From: Zopfochytrium polystomum
Taxonomy: Eukaryota > Chytridiomycota > Chytridiomycetes > Chytridiales > Chytridiaceae
NCBI GenBank assembly: GCA_025765615.1
Contig: JAIVFJ010000058.1
Coordinates: 1 to 64,000, forward strand
Direction of reading: 5' to 3'
DNA length: 64,000 nt
Positions 11,222-22,684 of the stretch are shown here, piece after piece. How positions within the stretch are numbered: the first letter of the stretch is position 1; the number at the start of each line of letters is the position of its first letter. Under the pieces are notes generated by a model. That model made no database searches and was not told the origin of the DNA. It was given only the letters and a program-made list of their open reading frames with translations. A program made the position numbers and the translations under genes.

Positions 11222-12627
11222 TTGCTTTCCCTCACTCCAGGGCCTAGATCCCAGGGTCAAAGGAGTGAGTATAGTCTCTCAGCACCGCCAGCTGTGACAG
11301 CCGACAACCTTGACAATGTACAGAGGCAGGTGTACGCCTGCATTGTTGAAAATGTCTGGCGCAGCAGGAAGGTGCTATTCATCCTGAACGGCACAGCTGG
11401 GACTGGCAAGTCTTGCGTCATTGGCGCCATCTCTGGCGCACTGGAGTCAGAGGAGGTGCTGTGTGCAGCCTTCACTGCCAAGGCTGCCTTTCCGATTGGC
11501 GGCACCACCTTGCACTCGCTCCTCAGCATCGGGTCCAGGTGGTCGCTGCTCAGCGGCAGGAGCCTCCAGGCCCTGCAGGAGGACTTCAGGCCTGCAAAGC
11601 TCCTCATCGTCGACGAGTACTCAATGGTGAGCGCAGAGATGCTCAGCAAGATTGACTCCAGGCTCAAGCAGTCCTTTCTCTCTGACATGTCTTTTGGTGG
11701 CCTGTCAGTGCTGCTTGTGGGTGACCTGGCCCTGATCCCCTGTTGCTGAGACTCCCCTCTACAACTCTGCTGCTGCAACCAGCGCCATGGGCAGGGCAGG
11801 ACACCTTGCCTTTCAGCACTTTTGCCTGAGCTTGTCTGGGTGCACCAGCACCTGGTTGCTGCCAACGACCATGATCAGGCCGCCTTTGTGCAGATCCTGA
11901 CGGGCCTCAGAGACGGCAACATGACCATGGACCAGTGGAAGTTTCTGATGAACACCTGCAGCAATGAGCAGGCAAGCCAGGAGCTCCATAACCGCTTTGC
12001 CCTTGCCCCCCATCTCTTCTTTACAAACAAGGATGTCCAAGCACATAACTGTGCCAGACTCAGGGCCCTCAGTTCTCCTGTTGCTCGCGTTTCTGCCGCA
12101 ATGTGCCTCAGAGCGCCAAAGGGCTGAGCCCAGATGCCTTTGGGGGCCTGGAGAATGTAATCTGTCTGACCAACAACATATGGAAGGCAGCTGGCTTGAA
12201 TAACGGTGCTGGAGGAACGGTTGTTGATATTGTCTTTGGCACCCAGGATCTGGCTCTCCCGCTGTTTGTGGTGCTTGAGATGGATGTCTACAATGGACTG
12301 CCCTTCCTTCCTGACCGCCCAATTGTGGCAGTGCCTTTAACCATGAGGTGGCAGTGACCAGTACCACACCCAGCTCCACTTTGCCTTGCCTACGCAATGA
12401 CCATCCACAAGTGCCAGGGGCAGACCATGGACATGGTTGTTGTTGACATTGGTGAATATGAAAAAACCCCAGGACTGACATTTGTCGCCTTGAGCAGGGT
12501 GCGCCATGTTTCTGGCTTGAGGCTCAAGGCCATTTTTTTCGACCGAGTGGAACAGCTTGCAAGCTCTGAAGGGGGGAGAAGAATCGCCCTTGATCATAGG
12601 CTGGATCAGTTGTCCATTCTTTTGTGA
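11222..12627 (+). pseudogene. PIF1-like DNA helicase, broken
   Basis: Three plus-strand frames give the parts of a PIF1/RRM3-type superfamily 1B helicase. The first (11222-11749) has the Walker A motif GTAGTGKS, motif Ia, the DEYSM Walker B box and a VGDLALIP box where GD-x-x-QLPP is usual. It hits a stop and frame change near 11747. The middle (11822-12357) is split by another frameshift near 12110. The end (12397-12627) carries the IHKCQGQT and FVALSRVR motifs of this family. A retained gene would need at least three corrections, so this is a pseudogene. PIF1-like genes spread with Helitrons and other elements in fungi, which fits the repeat-rich neighbourhood; no Rep domain or Helitron termini were seen. 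Confidence 0.85.
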
Positions 12628-12838
12628 CTCTTCCTTCCTGCTTAGTGCTTTTTTTTTTTTAATCCAGCACTGTGTGCTGGATTATAAATATACTAAGTGG
12701 GCGAGTTGCAAGGCTCTGCCTTCAGATATCTTAGTTTTGGTGTAGCTGGGGGTGTGTTTTCATCTGCCATCTTTTGGCTGGCCACTGAACGGATTGGCTC
12801 AACCAATTAGAATTTTTTTAACTTGTCAGGCAAAAGTC

Positions 12839-14095
12839 ATGAGCGCGGAATGCAGGAATTGTGACATACTACAGGGAGAACTGGACAGCGCCCGAAGAGA
12901 CTTTGACGAGTTTCAGGCGGACTCAAAAGAGTATGAGGCAGAGCTCGACAAGGAGATCCAGGAACTCAAGAAGAAGAACCAGGCAATCGGGAGGGACATG
13001 GAGGATTTGCGGGTAACGCATTCCTTTCAGTTTCACTGGGAATCTTGGATCAACTGTTGAAACCTATGTCCCGACGTTAATCTTCAATCAGCGGAAGCTC
13101 GTAAGCGTTCAGACCGAGAGTAATAAGACCATCAACTCCTTGCAAGGTGAATTAGAAAGAATCCGCCACGTGGAGAAGCACCTTCGGACCAGCAACAGGG
13201 AGCTCGAAATTGCAAATGACTCGATCGAGCAGAATGCCCGAATCCAGTCTGTGTCCATTCAAGATTTGGATCTGAAGTATAGCACCTTGATGGAGCGGAT
13301 GATTCTGATGGAAAATGATTTGGACGACAAGACCCGAATAGAACAGGAACTGCAGCGCTCTCGAGATGAAGTGAGAGGTAGCAAAGTCCTAAGTCTCACT
13401 TCTGCCACCCAATTAAATACTTTACTACTGCAGACCTGAAGATCGAGGTTGAGGTTTTAAAGGCGACGAATACAAAGTTGTCGACAGCGCTTGCGCAACC
13501 TTCAACGCCAAGCTCAACTTTGGCTCTGGATTTGTCACCATCTCCCCCAAACACTCCAAACCGGCTTGTTCCACCATCGGTTCCCTTACCCTCTGTCAGA
13601 TCGCAATCGGCTCCGTCACTCGATCCCAGTCCCCTTCCAGCGTCAATATCCCCAGTGCAGCAGCCACTTACAGTAACAGTTTCACCTTCACGGATAAAGA
13701 CCATGCTGCCAGTCTCGATTCGCAGAGCACCTCTAAACCAAATCGAGGCATGCAGTGATCTCATCATGAGAGCGAAGGTGCGCCTTTTTATCCCTCTGAT
13801 TGACTCAGAGAGGTTTTAATAGCATAGTTCTGCTTTTCAGGCCCTAGAGCAGCGTATAGCGGCGGCGCGTGATAAGTATGTACAGCCGCTCCTGATCAGC
13901 GCGACCGCCTGCTCCCCCCCGCCGGCATCGCCCTCGTCGCTTGCCAGGTCGTCTTACTCCGTCTCGCGGATTCGGGCCAATACAGCCAGCAGTGCGAAAA
14001 GGCCTTCTTCTGTTGCATCCTCTTCGCCGCGCTCGTCGTTCTCGGCCTCCTCTGTTCGATCATCTTCACGTCTATCAACAACAACAAGGGAGTGA
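12839..14095 (+). CDS. nudE: NudE family dynein regulator
   Basis: NudE/NDE1 proteins bind LIS1 and dynein and help position nuclei on microtubules. Four exons by eye: 12839-13012, 13092-13377, 13434-13777, 13841-14095, all GT-AG with matching phase, giving about 352 residues, a usual size for the family. The first 190 residues form a continuous coiled coil typical of NudE, starting with a short head containing two cysteines. The rest is Ser/Pro-rich and disordered, as in fungal orthologues. The start is the first ATG in frame, shortly after a stop. It is the first intact gene after the mobile-element region. The coiled-coil pattern and tail support the family; no catalytic motif exists to check. 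Confidence 0.8.
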
Positions 14096-14273
14096 CTGCT
14101 GCACACTGATTTGCTTGTCCCCTGGCTCTTATGTTCTTCTTGGGGTGTTTTTTTACATGTATGTTAATATTAAGTAGGTTGGTTAGAACAGACCTGAGAG
14201 AATGCCACCTGGAAATTTTTGCCATATTACATTTTTGCGACAGTCGTCGGCCAATCGCAGATCCCAATCGGAA

Positions 14274-15981
14274 ATGACGGCGCTTTCCCCACCCCTGCCA
14301 CCTCACCCGAACTCTGCGGGGATCACCCGATCGCACCCACACCACGACACCGGGGCCGCTCACACTGCGGCTGGTTCCCCCGGAGGAACGGTGCCCGTCG
14401 TTCCTGTCCCCACAGCTGGGGGCGGCGGGCCGGTTGCCGTCGCTGGTGGCGGCGCCATTGGCGGTGCCCTTGTAGGCGCGGACCCGGTGGAAGCCGCCGT
14501 TCCCTCCTTTTCGATGCTGTCAAATGCTTCTTCGTCGGCAACCCTGGCCCCCACCAACTCCAGTGTCAGCCTGGCGGAGTCGAACTCTGCGTCCTCTTCG
14601 GCAACTTCCTTGGCGCTGAGTGTGAAGTGCCCCGCATTACCGGACCTTGTCTTCACCCTGCTGGTTCCAATGTCATCCTCTTCAGCATTTACCTCGCCAC
14701 CGCCTGGAACTGTTGTTGTTCCATTTTCCTTTCCGGGAGTCACCGTTGCAGACTTGAAAAAGACGCTGTCAGAAAAGTTTCCGGGAAAACCCCCAGCCTC
14801 GAGTCAGAGGCTGATAGCTTCAGGCAAATTACTTTTGGACGATCAGTTGCTCGGTAATATTTTTAGCCGAAAGGTAAATCAGAGATACAACCGCCTGCTC
14901 TCTAAACGCCAACCCTCAGGCGGATTTCTGTTCTCCACATGTCATCCATCTTGTAGTGTCGTCTGCACTGAACACATCAGTACCTGCGCCCGTTTCGATT
15001 GGTGAGAATTCAGCAATGGCTGGTCGAAATCCCCCCACCGTTTCATCGGCCACATCATCGGCCGCACCAATCTTGAATTCGTGGAGTCCTATTCCGGTCG
15101 GATTCAACCCAGCATTTACGCCAGTAGCTGCTTCACTTGAACTCCCAATCTCTATGAACGCAGTCGAGACGACGGAGGCATTACGCAGTGTGATGGCGGA
15201 CATGGTTGCTCAGTATCAAACTCTTCTTGAACAACGCCTTCAGCTCGTTCGTGTGAACCCACAAGTTGTGTATATAAAGTAGGATCTCACTTTCGCTTTG
15301 TGACACGATGTCGAAGACTTACTTTCTAATTGTGCCAGTGGTAACGCGTACCGCCTGGAATTGAACGCCCCGGGTGGATTCTCCCCGCAGCAGTTTGCTT
15401 TCGCCTCCACCCCCGCCGACGTTCAACTCCCTCCCGCTCAAAATTTCGTCGGCGTCCAACCGAGATTTACTTTGGCAAATTTTGCGCAGCTCCTTGGAAG
15501 AATTTTGCAGAACGCTATCGGTCCTGAAGGCGAGGACGACGACGAGCTTGATGATGAGGCCCGAAACGTTCCGCCGAATCCATTCTGGTTGATCGTAAAA
15601 CTCTCATTTGTGGTCGCCATTTTCTCTCAAGGTGCCACTCCGTCTCGTTCGTTTACACTGTATATTGCTGCTTTGGTCATATTCTTGGCGCAAATGGGGT
15701 ATCTCGCGGCGCTGTTGCGCTTTTTCCGAGTCGTGCGGACGGTCCCGGCTCTTGCACCAGTTGGGAGGCCAGTTGAACAGGCCCAGATCGATGCTGGTCG
15801 TGACAACATTGGGAATGGAGAAGAGCGAGTGGAAACTCGGCCTGGCGAGGGAGCACCTCCGGTTGCCGACCCCAATCCTCCAGTCCACGTTCCTCCTCAG
15901 AGTTTGATTGACGAGATGATTGGAATGGCTAGAGCTTTTGTTGCATCTCTTGTCCCCGAAAACTTCGCACGTCCAGCTTGA
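14274..15981 (+). CDS. HERPUD-like ER ubiquitin-domain protein
   Basis: HERPUD1/2 proteins sit in the ER membrane and help assemble the ER-associated degradation ligase. Exons 14274-14873, 14920-15269 and 15339-15981 give about 530 residues. An unstructured Ala/Gly/Pro-rich N-terminus precedes a ubiquitin-like fold at about residues 145-215 (a VTVADLKKTLSEKFPGKP stretch, then QRLI-SGKLLLDD), completed by HVIHLVV across the first intron. A Ser/Pro linker leads to an acidic patch and two adjacent hydrophobic segments (about 415-465) in the position of the membrane hairpin of HERP. An in-frame ATG also exists at 14202. The order of parts matches HERP; a generic UBL membrane protein is the alternative. 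Confidence 0.72.
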
Positions 15982-16054
15982 AGTCATAATAAATGATACA
16001 GCTTGGCACCAAAATTGAGGTCGGAGGTTGAAATTCAACCTGGTGTGGGGAAGC

Positions 16055-17346
16055 ATGTCCTCCCCTCATCGCCGTGCTCGCCTTCGACGGTCACTAGCAG
16101 TTACTGATGTGACAGTGCCAGTTGCAACAAGCGAAACTCCCATGATAATGCGAAATCGCGTTATGAGGGGTGAAGTTGCTTCGTCTCTTCGAAGTGGTCG
16201 CCCTCCCTCTTCGGTGGTTGGTGAAGCATCCTCCTTCCAAATCCTCACGGAGCCATCAAAGAACGATGGCATTTCGGAAAACTGGAGAGAGCCAGAAGGC
16301 GATCGGGAAAATTTCAGTCGCACAATACCACGTCGTCGGTCAAGCATTGGATTACGCGGAAAGAGGGCGTCTCTGTCGTCGAGTGCGCTTTCTCGTATGT
16401 CAGTACGAGTCCATCTCTTTCGCTGATCAACCATTACTGCACTAGAGCCTCCACATGAAACGGTTCCAACAGCTGAATTCTACCGCCATATTGATGCCGA
16501 GCAGTCGGATCCCATCCGAATGCGCCAGCTTCTTGTTTGGTGTGCGCACAGGGCGAAGGATTCGATGTCAACGATCCATGATTCCACAGACCCATTGGTC
16601 TTCAAACTTTGTAAGACTTTCATCCGTGAAAACATATCGGACCTCACCCCCTTTATTTCAAGTTGAACAAGTGCAAGCGGCTTTGATTCAAGGGCTTGCT
16701 AAAAGGAAAATCAACACTTCCTGGTACCATCGAACGGTATTCTCGCCACTTCACAAAACGCAGTTCGTCCATTAATAGCTTCTCTTTTCGCCATCAGGAC
16801 CAGTTTCCGAATCAATGTAGCGTGTATGGGATGACACTACCCAATCCGCAAAATACAAGATACGAGCAAAAGCGGGTTGAAAAGACTGTGGAGCTGCAAC
16901 GACTCAGAAAGGAAGAGTCACTCTGGGCGACTCTATCCAGCGCATCTCAGCGGGATGGCGGTGAGCCAGCAAGTAGAACCGAGCAGATCTGCTTCAATGA
17001 CGGAGAAGCGTACTCCTACTTGAGCGACAAAGAAAAGATGTATTTTCGTACGATATCGGAGGCCGATCGCCGGAGTGAATCTAGCGTTTTGCCGCAATTC
17101 GAGAGTATTTTAGACGACTTCGAACTGAAGGTTGGTCACGTTGAACCGGAGAGATTTCTGAAAGTTATCGTGCCTTGCCAGGTTCTCGAGATATCTGCCC
17201 TAGCCGAAGATATGAAAGAAGAAGTATCTGCAAGCCGTCAGAAATGCGAGAGACTATTTTCTTCTTGGATTAGGGCTCATGACAGCGAGCTCCATTCAAG
17301 GCGACGAATCGCGGAACCGATGGAACTGCTTCGTCTCATCTGTTAG
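16055..17346 (+). CDS. DSN1: Kinetochore MIS12-complex subunit DSN1/Mis13
   Basis: DSN1 (Mis13) is a subunit of the MIS12 complex that links the inner kinetochore to the NDC80 complex. Exons 16055-16394, 16446-16610, 16663-16736 and 16798-17346 give about 375 residues. The diagnostic signs are the basic RRRSSIGLRGKRAS patch near residue 95 (target of Aurora B in this family), the EFYRHID and RMRQLLVWC helix that follows, the KINTSWYHR word, and the LPNPQN motif before a coiled coil. All introns are short GT-AG. The N-terminal 90 residues are disordered. The junction at 16736/16798 keeps phase and restores the conserved PNP motif. Confidence 0.88.
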
Positions 17347-17500
17347 CAAATTTCTAAATAAAGGATTTCTTTGATATTTATCAATCGTCAGTTTCCGGTT
17401 TCCTTCATGAACATTTGTTGGTAGGCCCATTTTTCTTCCAAAACGTCGCTTTTGTCGTCGTAAACAATTGTTGGTGGGCGTATTCAGTGTTCAGAAAAGG

Positions 17501-19299
17501 ATGTCGCTTTCCGACGCGGATAACCTTGTCAGAACAATCGCAGACCCTGAAGACCCCTTCACATCTCATACAGCTGGAGTGGCACTGAACCGACTGCTGT
17601 TTGACCCTCCTGTAAAGAAGCCCTTCCCCAAATGTTTTCGGAAAGTCGCAATGCTTTTTCATCGTCGATTGAATGAGCGCTCTTTCTGGACCCCTCCTCC
17701 GCTGAAATCCCCAGTTGGAATCTCCTTTGGTGTATCAAACATTCTAGCTGCAACTCACGATATCTTGAAGACCCTTCGACTGAAAATCGACGAAGAGTCA
17801 ACCCATTGGAACGTCTGCGCACTTGAATGGCTCAAAGGTTGGGAGCAAGGCGATGACGGAGATGCGGATTGGCTTTTTACGCTTTCCGATCTGCAACTGG
17901 TAGAAGTATTTAAACCGTGAATCATCTATATTCACCTCTTCCCAGGACGGACATGTTAAAACCTGTGCCGTTGTTGTAGTTCTGGATTTTTTCAAATTGC
18001 AAGAGCGAGTAAATTTTACACAGAGAGAAGTTGAACGTGTGACAACGTCTCAAGCCAGTGAAAACAACGCCCCAATTGCGGCGTCTGAGATTGGCCGCAA
18101 ATTTTGCACGAAGGCGACCGAAGCTGGTGCGCAAGTAAGCTTGCTTTTTGATCCCCCTCAGCTACTCAATCTAGACTTTGGCAGCTCTGCAGATTAATCC
18201 ACTGCGACTACAATCCGCTCAGGCGTAAAACGCTGGAGCTCCTCACGAAGCTTTTCCGTGTTAATAACGAGGTACCACTTTGTCCGATCAAGATGTCATG
18301 TCGAGCCCGCCTGAAATCTCCGTCGAAGCTCAGATAATACCGCCAGTTCTGGCATGCGTACGATCATACCTGGGAAAATGTTCACTCGCCTCGGAGCGTA
18401 TTTTTCTCTGGTGGACTCGAATCAACTCGCCAGAAAATACAAATTACTGTGAACTGTGGTCAGAACGGGACGTCACGCCGACCGAGATCGATCGGGAGGT
18501 GATACGGCGGTTGGTATTCCTCTTGCTGCGCGCTCTTCATCAAGCTTTGGGCGAATGCGGACACCGCACGATTATCTTAAAGGAGATCGAGATGATTGTG
18601 GGAACTTGCGGAGGTGGGACTTAATGTTCATTTTCGCCTCTCCCAACTGAGATCTCCGTAGCATTAGTAAATGATGCTCATTTACCGAAGCGATTGTACC
18701 AGCTTGTAATTGAGGATGACACTCAAATGGTGGAGTTGATTCTTCTCGTTACGGAAGTGCACCTTGTTCCAGGCCTTTTGGAAATGCTTAGGTTCGAATC
18801 ATCAAAACTTTTCTTGCTATTATTTATGTGGGAGGTTTTCAGATCGACGCCATATCTCTCGCAGGTGTTGCAGACGTGCAACCCTCACCTCCTCTTACTA
18901 AAATTTTTGATCGAATGCATGGATGAAGAGCTCCTTTTGGATATGCTATCCAGTACCGAAACGTCTCTTCTGGAACTTTTCTTGGTATACTTCAAGTACT
19001 TGAGCTTGACAGAAGACAATTGGAGGCGAGCAATTCGTCAGTATACCTACTTCGAAGGTACGGAAGACGGCCTTTGTGGCGTGGACCATTGCTTGACATT
19101 CTGTGTTTAAGAATCGAGCCGCAGCAACTCCATTCTTTCAAATTCGAATGAATCGTCCGTTCAAGACCAATTTTGCGAGATGTTGTGCCGCCTTTCCCGC
19201 CGGATCAGGCAATTGTGGGCCGACGGTGCGTTTCCTTACCGCCCCGACGCTTTGCTTCGCCGTTTGGATGTCGCGGTGTCCATAGCCTCAAGAAAATGA
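17501..19299 (+). CDS. Lines homologue (LINS1-like)
   Basis: Likely exons: 17501-17899, 17946-18134, 18185-18271, 18334-18597, 18652-19057, 19112-19299, about 510 residues of helical repeat-like sequence. The C-terminal part has the Lines signature order: a leucine-rich stretch, an SSET-x-LLE-x-F word followed by a FKYL word, a variable Ser-rich loop, then RIRQLW and a PYRPDALLRRL ending. Lines proteins are known from animals and plants; the human gene is linked to intellectual disability, with molecular function unknown. The junction near 18598-18652 has a second possible solution (donor 18614, acceptor before 18662). A further in-frame intron near 18790-18862 is possible. Confidence 0.6.
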
Positions 19300-19372
19300 G
19301 TGATGAAGAATGGGAAAAAGAATAATAGAAAAATACGGAAAAGAGAAAACGAGGAAATCACACCAGCCAGCA

Positions 19373-21416
19373 ATGAACAGCGGCGGCCAGCACCAGATGG
19401 CGTACGCGACCGACGAGTACGGCCGGCCCTTCATCATTGTCAGGGAGGGTAAGCGTACCAGGATTACAGGCATCGACGCACAAAAGGTACACCTTGATGT
19501 TCAGATTATCTGACCTTGTGCTTCTTAAAGCCTGCATGCTGGTCGTGCAAGATTAACGCGCTTGGCCATGTCAACGAAGACCACGACTGTTACTGACTGA
19601 CCCTCCGTCCTTCCCATTGGAACCAGTCTCACATCCTCGCTGCAAAGGCGGTGGCAACGATATTGAAAACATCGCTGGGTCCACGAGGTAGAAATCTTCT
19701 GGCCCTCTTCGTTTTCCCGTGCTCATTTGTTCTTCCTCCGCAAACAAAGGGTTGGATAAGATCCTCATTTCACCAGACGGTGATATAACAGTCACCAACG
19801 ATGGCGCAACAATTCTTTCTCAAATGGAGGTTGAACATCAAATTGCGAAGCTTCTTGTTCAGCTCTCGAAGAGTCAGGATGATGAGATCGGCGATGGAAC
19901 CACTGGCGTTGTGGGTATGGAACTTATCTTCCTCCGTGGGTCCCATTCACCATTGCTCCTCAGTACTTGCTGGTGCGTTATTGGAACAGGCAGAGAGCCT
20001 TCTCGATAGGGGTATTCACCCAATTAGGATTGCGGATGGTTTCGAACGCGCGTGCAACGTGGCGGTCGAACATTTGGAAAAGATCGCTGATGTCATTCCT
20101 GTTGGCCGCGACGCGAAGGAAACGCTACTTAAGACAGCTAAAACCTCTCTCGGCTCCAAAATGTAAGACTCAAACCTACACTATCAGTTCTTTAATCAAT
20201 CCAACTGCTTTAGCGTTTCAAAATGTCACGATCAGTTTGCTCAAATGGCTGTCGACGCAGTTCTATCAGTTGCCGACCTGGAGCGCAAGGATGTGGATTT
20301 TGAACTGATCAAAATCGACGGCAAGGTCGGAGGCAGCCTCCAGGACTCAAAACTGGTCTACGGGGTCGTCGTCGATAAGGATATTTCGCACCCTCAAATG
20401 GCAAAAGAAATTAGAAACGCCAAAATCGCAATTCTCACCTGCCCCTTCGAGCCGCCAAAGCCCAAGACGAAGCACAAGCTGGACATCACCACTGTCGAAG
20501 AATACAAGAATTTGCAGGCTTACGAACGAGAGAAATTCGAAGAAATGGTTCGTCGTGTAAAAGACGCTGGAGCCAACCTTGTTATCTGTCAATGGGGCTT
20601 CGACGACGAGGCCAACCATCTTTTAATGCAAAACAAGCTTCCGGCAGTTCGCTGGGTGGGAGGTCCCGAGATCGAGGTGATTGCTTTTATTTGACTTGAC
20701 AAAGTTCTTTGACAATTTCATCCCGCAATCCAGTTGATTGCAATTGCCACCAACGGTCGCATTGTCCCGCGGTTTGAGGAGTTGTCAGAATCTAAGCTCG
20801 GTCAAGCTGGTGTCGTTCGCGAAGTCTCGTTCGGAACCACGAAGGACCGAATGTTAGTGATCGAGGAGTGCGCCAACACGCGGGCTGTCACTCTCTTTTG
20901 TCGGGGAGGAAACAAAATGATGATTGATGAAGCCAAGCGCTCCTTGCATGATGCAATCTGCGTTGTTCGAAACCTTGTTCGCGACAACCGCATCGTATAC
21001 GGGGGTGGAGCTGCCGAAATCACCTGCTCCTTGGCCGTCTCCGCTGCCGCCGACGAAATTTCCACGGTTGAGCAGTACGCCATGCGTGGCTTCTCTGCTG
21101 CACTAGACGCCGTTCCACTCGCACTGGCGGAAAACTCTGGCTTAAGCCCCATCGAAACGTTGGCTGAAGTAAAATCCCGTCAAAGCCTGGAAAAGAACTC
21201 TCGGCTTGGAATTGATTGCCTGTTTAAAGGATCAAACGGTAAATGCTGGTGACTTCAGGCGCAATTCTCACCGTGTCTTTCGCAGATATGAGAGAGCAAC
21301 ACGTATTTGATCCACTCATTTCAAAGCGCTCGCAGTTCCTCCTCGCAACGCAGCTTGTGAAAATGATTTTGAAAATCGATGATGTCATTGCTCCTGGGGA
21401 GGGCGAACCCAACTGA
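19373..21416 (+). CDS. CCT5: Chaperonin TRiC/CCT subunit epsilon
   Basis: CCT5 is one of eight subunits of the cytosolic ATP-dependent chaperonin ring that folds actin and tubulin. Seven exons (19373-19486, 19627-19687, 19750-19914, 19964-20162, 20214-20676, 20734-21238, 21286-21416) give about 545 residues. The family signatures are all present: [20 protein letters not shown], the ATPase GDGTTGVV loop, and the YGGGAAEI nucleotide-binding loop. The epsilon subunit is identified by DEYGRPFI near the start, [30 protein letters not shown], and the end DPLISKR...[12 protein letters not shown]. Every intron is GT-AG and phase-consistent. Confidence 0.97.
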
Positions 21417-21468
21417 TAACATGATTACCGTGAACCATTCGTGCAATGGAATAAATGTTTATTATGGG

Positions 21469-22617
21469 TCACAGCAAGCCTAGATACTCTGCAACCATAA
21501 CTCTAAGAATCCTCGTAAGATCTTGTACTGTTGCTGTGTCAATGGCGTGTGCGTCATCGCGTAGTGTGTGCCAAACAGGGGGGAAGGGCACTGGAATGAG
21601 GTGGACAACCGGAACGTTCCGCTCCTTGAACGGCCGATGGTCATCGTCGATGAACTGCGCCATGAAATTGTCGCCTGGAACGAAGTAGGCGGGCTCTCCG
21701 CCTTGCAAGAGTGCGTCCGCCTTGGCTTTGGCCACAAGCAGTCCATTTTCTGCGAGTTTTCCCTCGATTTCGACCAACCGCTCCCACATCCAGCTGGTTC
21801 TTGACTCCATTCGAACAATCTTGCTGGTGGGGTACCCCAGCAAATCGAGCAATACAAAAGCATCGATGCTGGCGAGCCGCCCTTTTGGCCGTTTGCTTGC
21901 CTTCACCGATGCGTTCGCCTTATTCTTTTCCGTCTTCTGCGCCTCGGTGATTTCCTGTCCGGGGGTTGCCTCAGACTCCCACTTCTCTGCAAGGTGCCGC
22001 GATCCGTAAAGGGAGTCGGTCGCGCTCCACTCGCCGAACGCCTCTTCCCCATCGAAAAAGATCATCTCTACGGTCGTCCCCGCCCCACTCCCGCTACGCT
22101 CCCGCTTGTCGAGCAACGCGTCCAGCGTCGTTGCAATATCAACCAGCATCCCGCACGGTACGGCCGAGTCCGTGGCGCCAATAAAGTCGCCCCCCGCGAG
22201 AACCTTGCTGTCGAAGTGCGCGGCCAGCACGAGTCGGCGCGGTGCCGAAGGGTTATGTATTGCGATAATGTTGGCGAACTCGACGGGTCCGCGGGGTGTC
22301 GTCGGCACTGTGAAACGGTCGACTTCTGTCTGCCAGCCCAACGCGGCAAATGTATCCAGCAGGTAAGTTTGTACTTGCTTGTTGCCGGGCGTGCCTGGAA
22401 CGCGCGGATGCAGGAACGGATGAAGGAATCCCGCCTTGTGGGTCGTGGTCAGGTTTTGGTGGTCATCAATGCCTTGGGTCAGGGAATGCAGATCGGGCCC
22501 GACAATGCGGCTCACAAACCGATTGCGAATTTGGCGTGCCGTTGAGGCATCTGCGATGGAGAGAACCAGTAAGGCAAGGACGAGGGGAACGATCGTTTGC
22601 CGGGCCTTCCTAGCCAT
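21469..22617 (-). CDS. Glutaminyl-peptide cyclotransferase (M28 fold)
   Basis: This zinc enzyme turns N-terminal glutamine into pyroglutamate on secreted proteins. A single exon encodes 382 residues. A hydrophobic N-terminal segment (about residues 8-24) is a likely signal peptide or anchor. The order of motifs is that of animal QPCT: AAHFDSK, GATDSAVPCGM (first zinc Asp), MIFFDGEEAF (catalytic Glu and zinc Glu), DSLYGSRHLA, LLDLLGYP, then FIDDDHRPF and VVHLIPVPFPPVWHT (final zinc His and substrate loop). A charged Lys-rich insert of about 35 residues lies after RHLA. An in-frame upstream extension to 22722 lacks an ATG at its beginning, so the start is placed before the hydrophobic segment. 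It lies 67 bases downstream of the CCA1 stop on the same strand. Confidence 0.92.
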   Translation of the reverse strand: MARKARQTIVPLVLALLVLSIADASTARQIRNRFVSRIVGPDLHSLTQGIDDHQNLTTTHKAGFLHPFLHPRVPGTPGNKQVQTYLLDTFAALGWQTEVDRFTVPTTPRGPVEFANIIAIHNPSAPRRLVLAAHFDSKVLAGGDFIGATDSAVPCGMLVDIATTLDALLDKRERSGSGAGTTVEMIFFDGEEAFGEWSATDSLYGSRHLAEKWESEATPGQEITEAQKTEKNKANASVKASKRPKGRLASIDAFVLLDLLGYPTSKIVRMESRTSWMWERLVEIEGKLAENGLLVAKAKADALLQGGEPAYFVPGDNFMAQFIDDDHRPFKERNVPVVHLIPVPFPPVWHTLRDDAHAIDTATVQDLTRILRVMVAEYLGLL

Positions 22618-22684
22618 GAGATCGGCTTGATTTGAAGAAACAACAGCTTTTGAGTGACAGCCAAAGAAAAAGTATTTATTTTGG

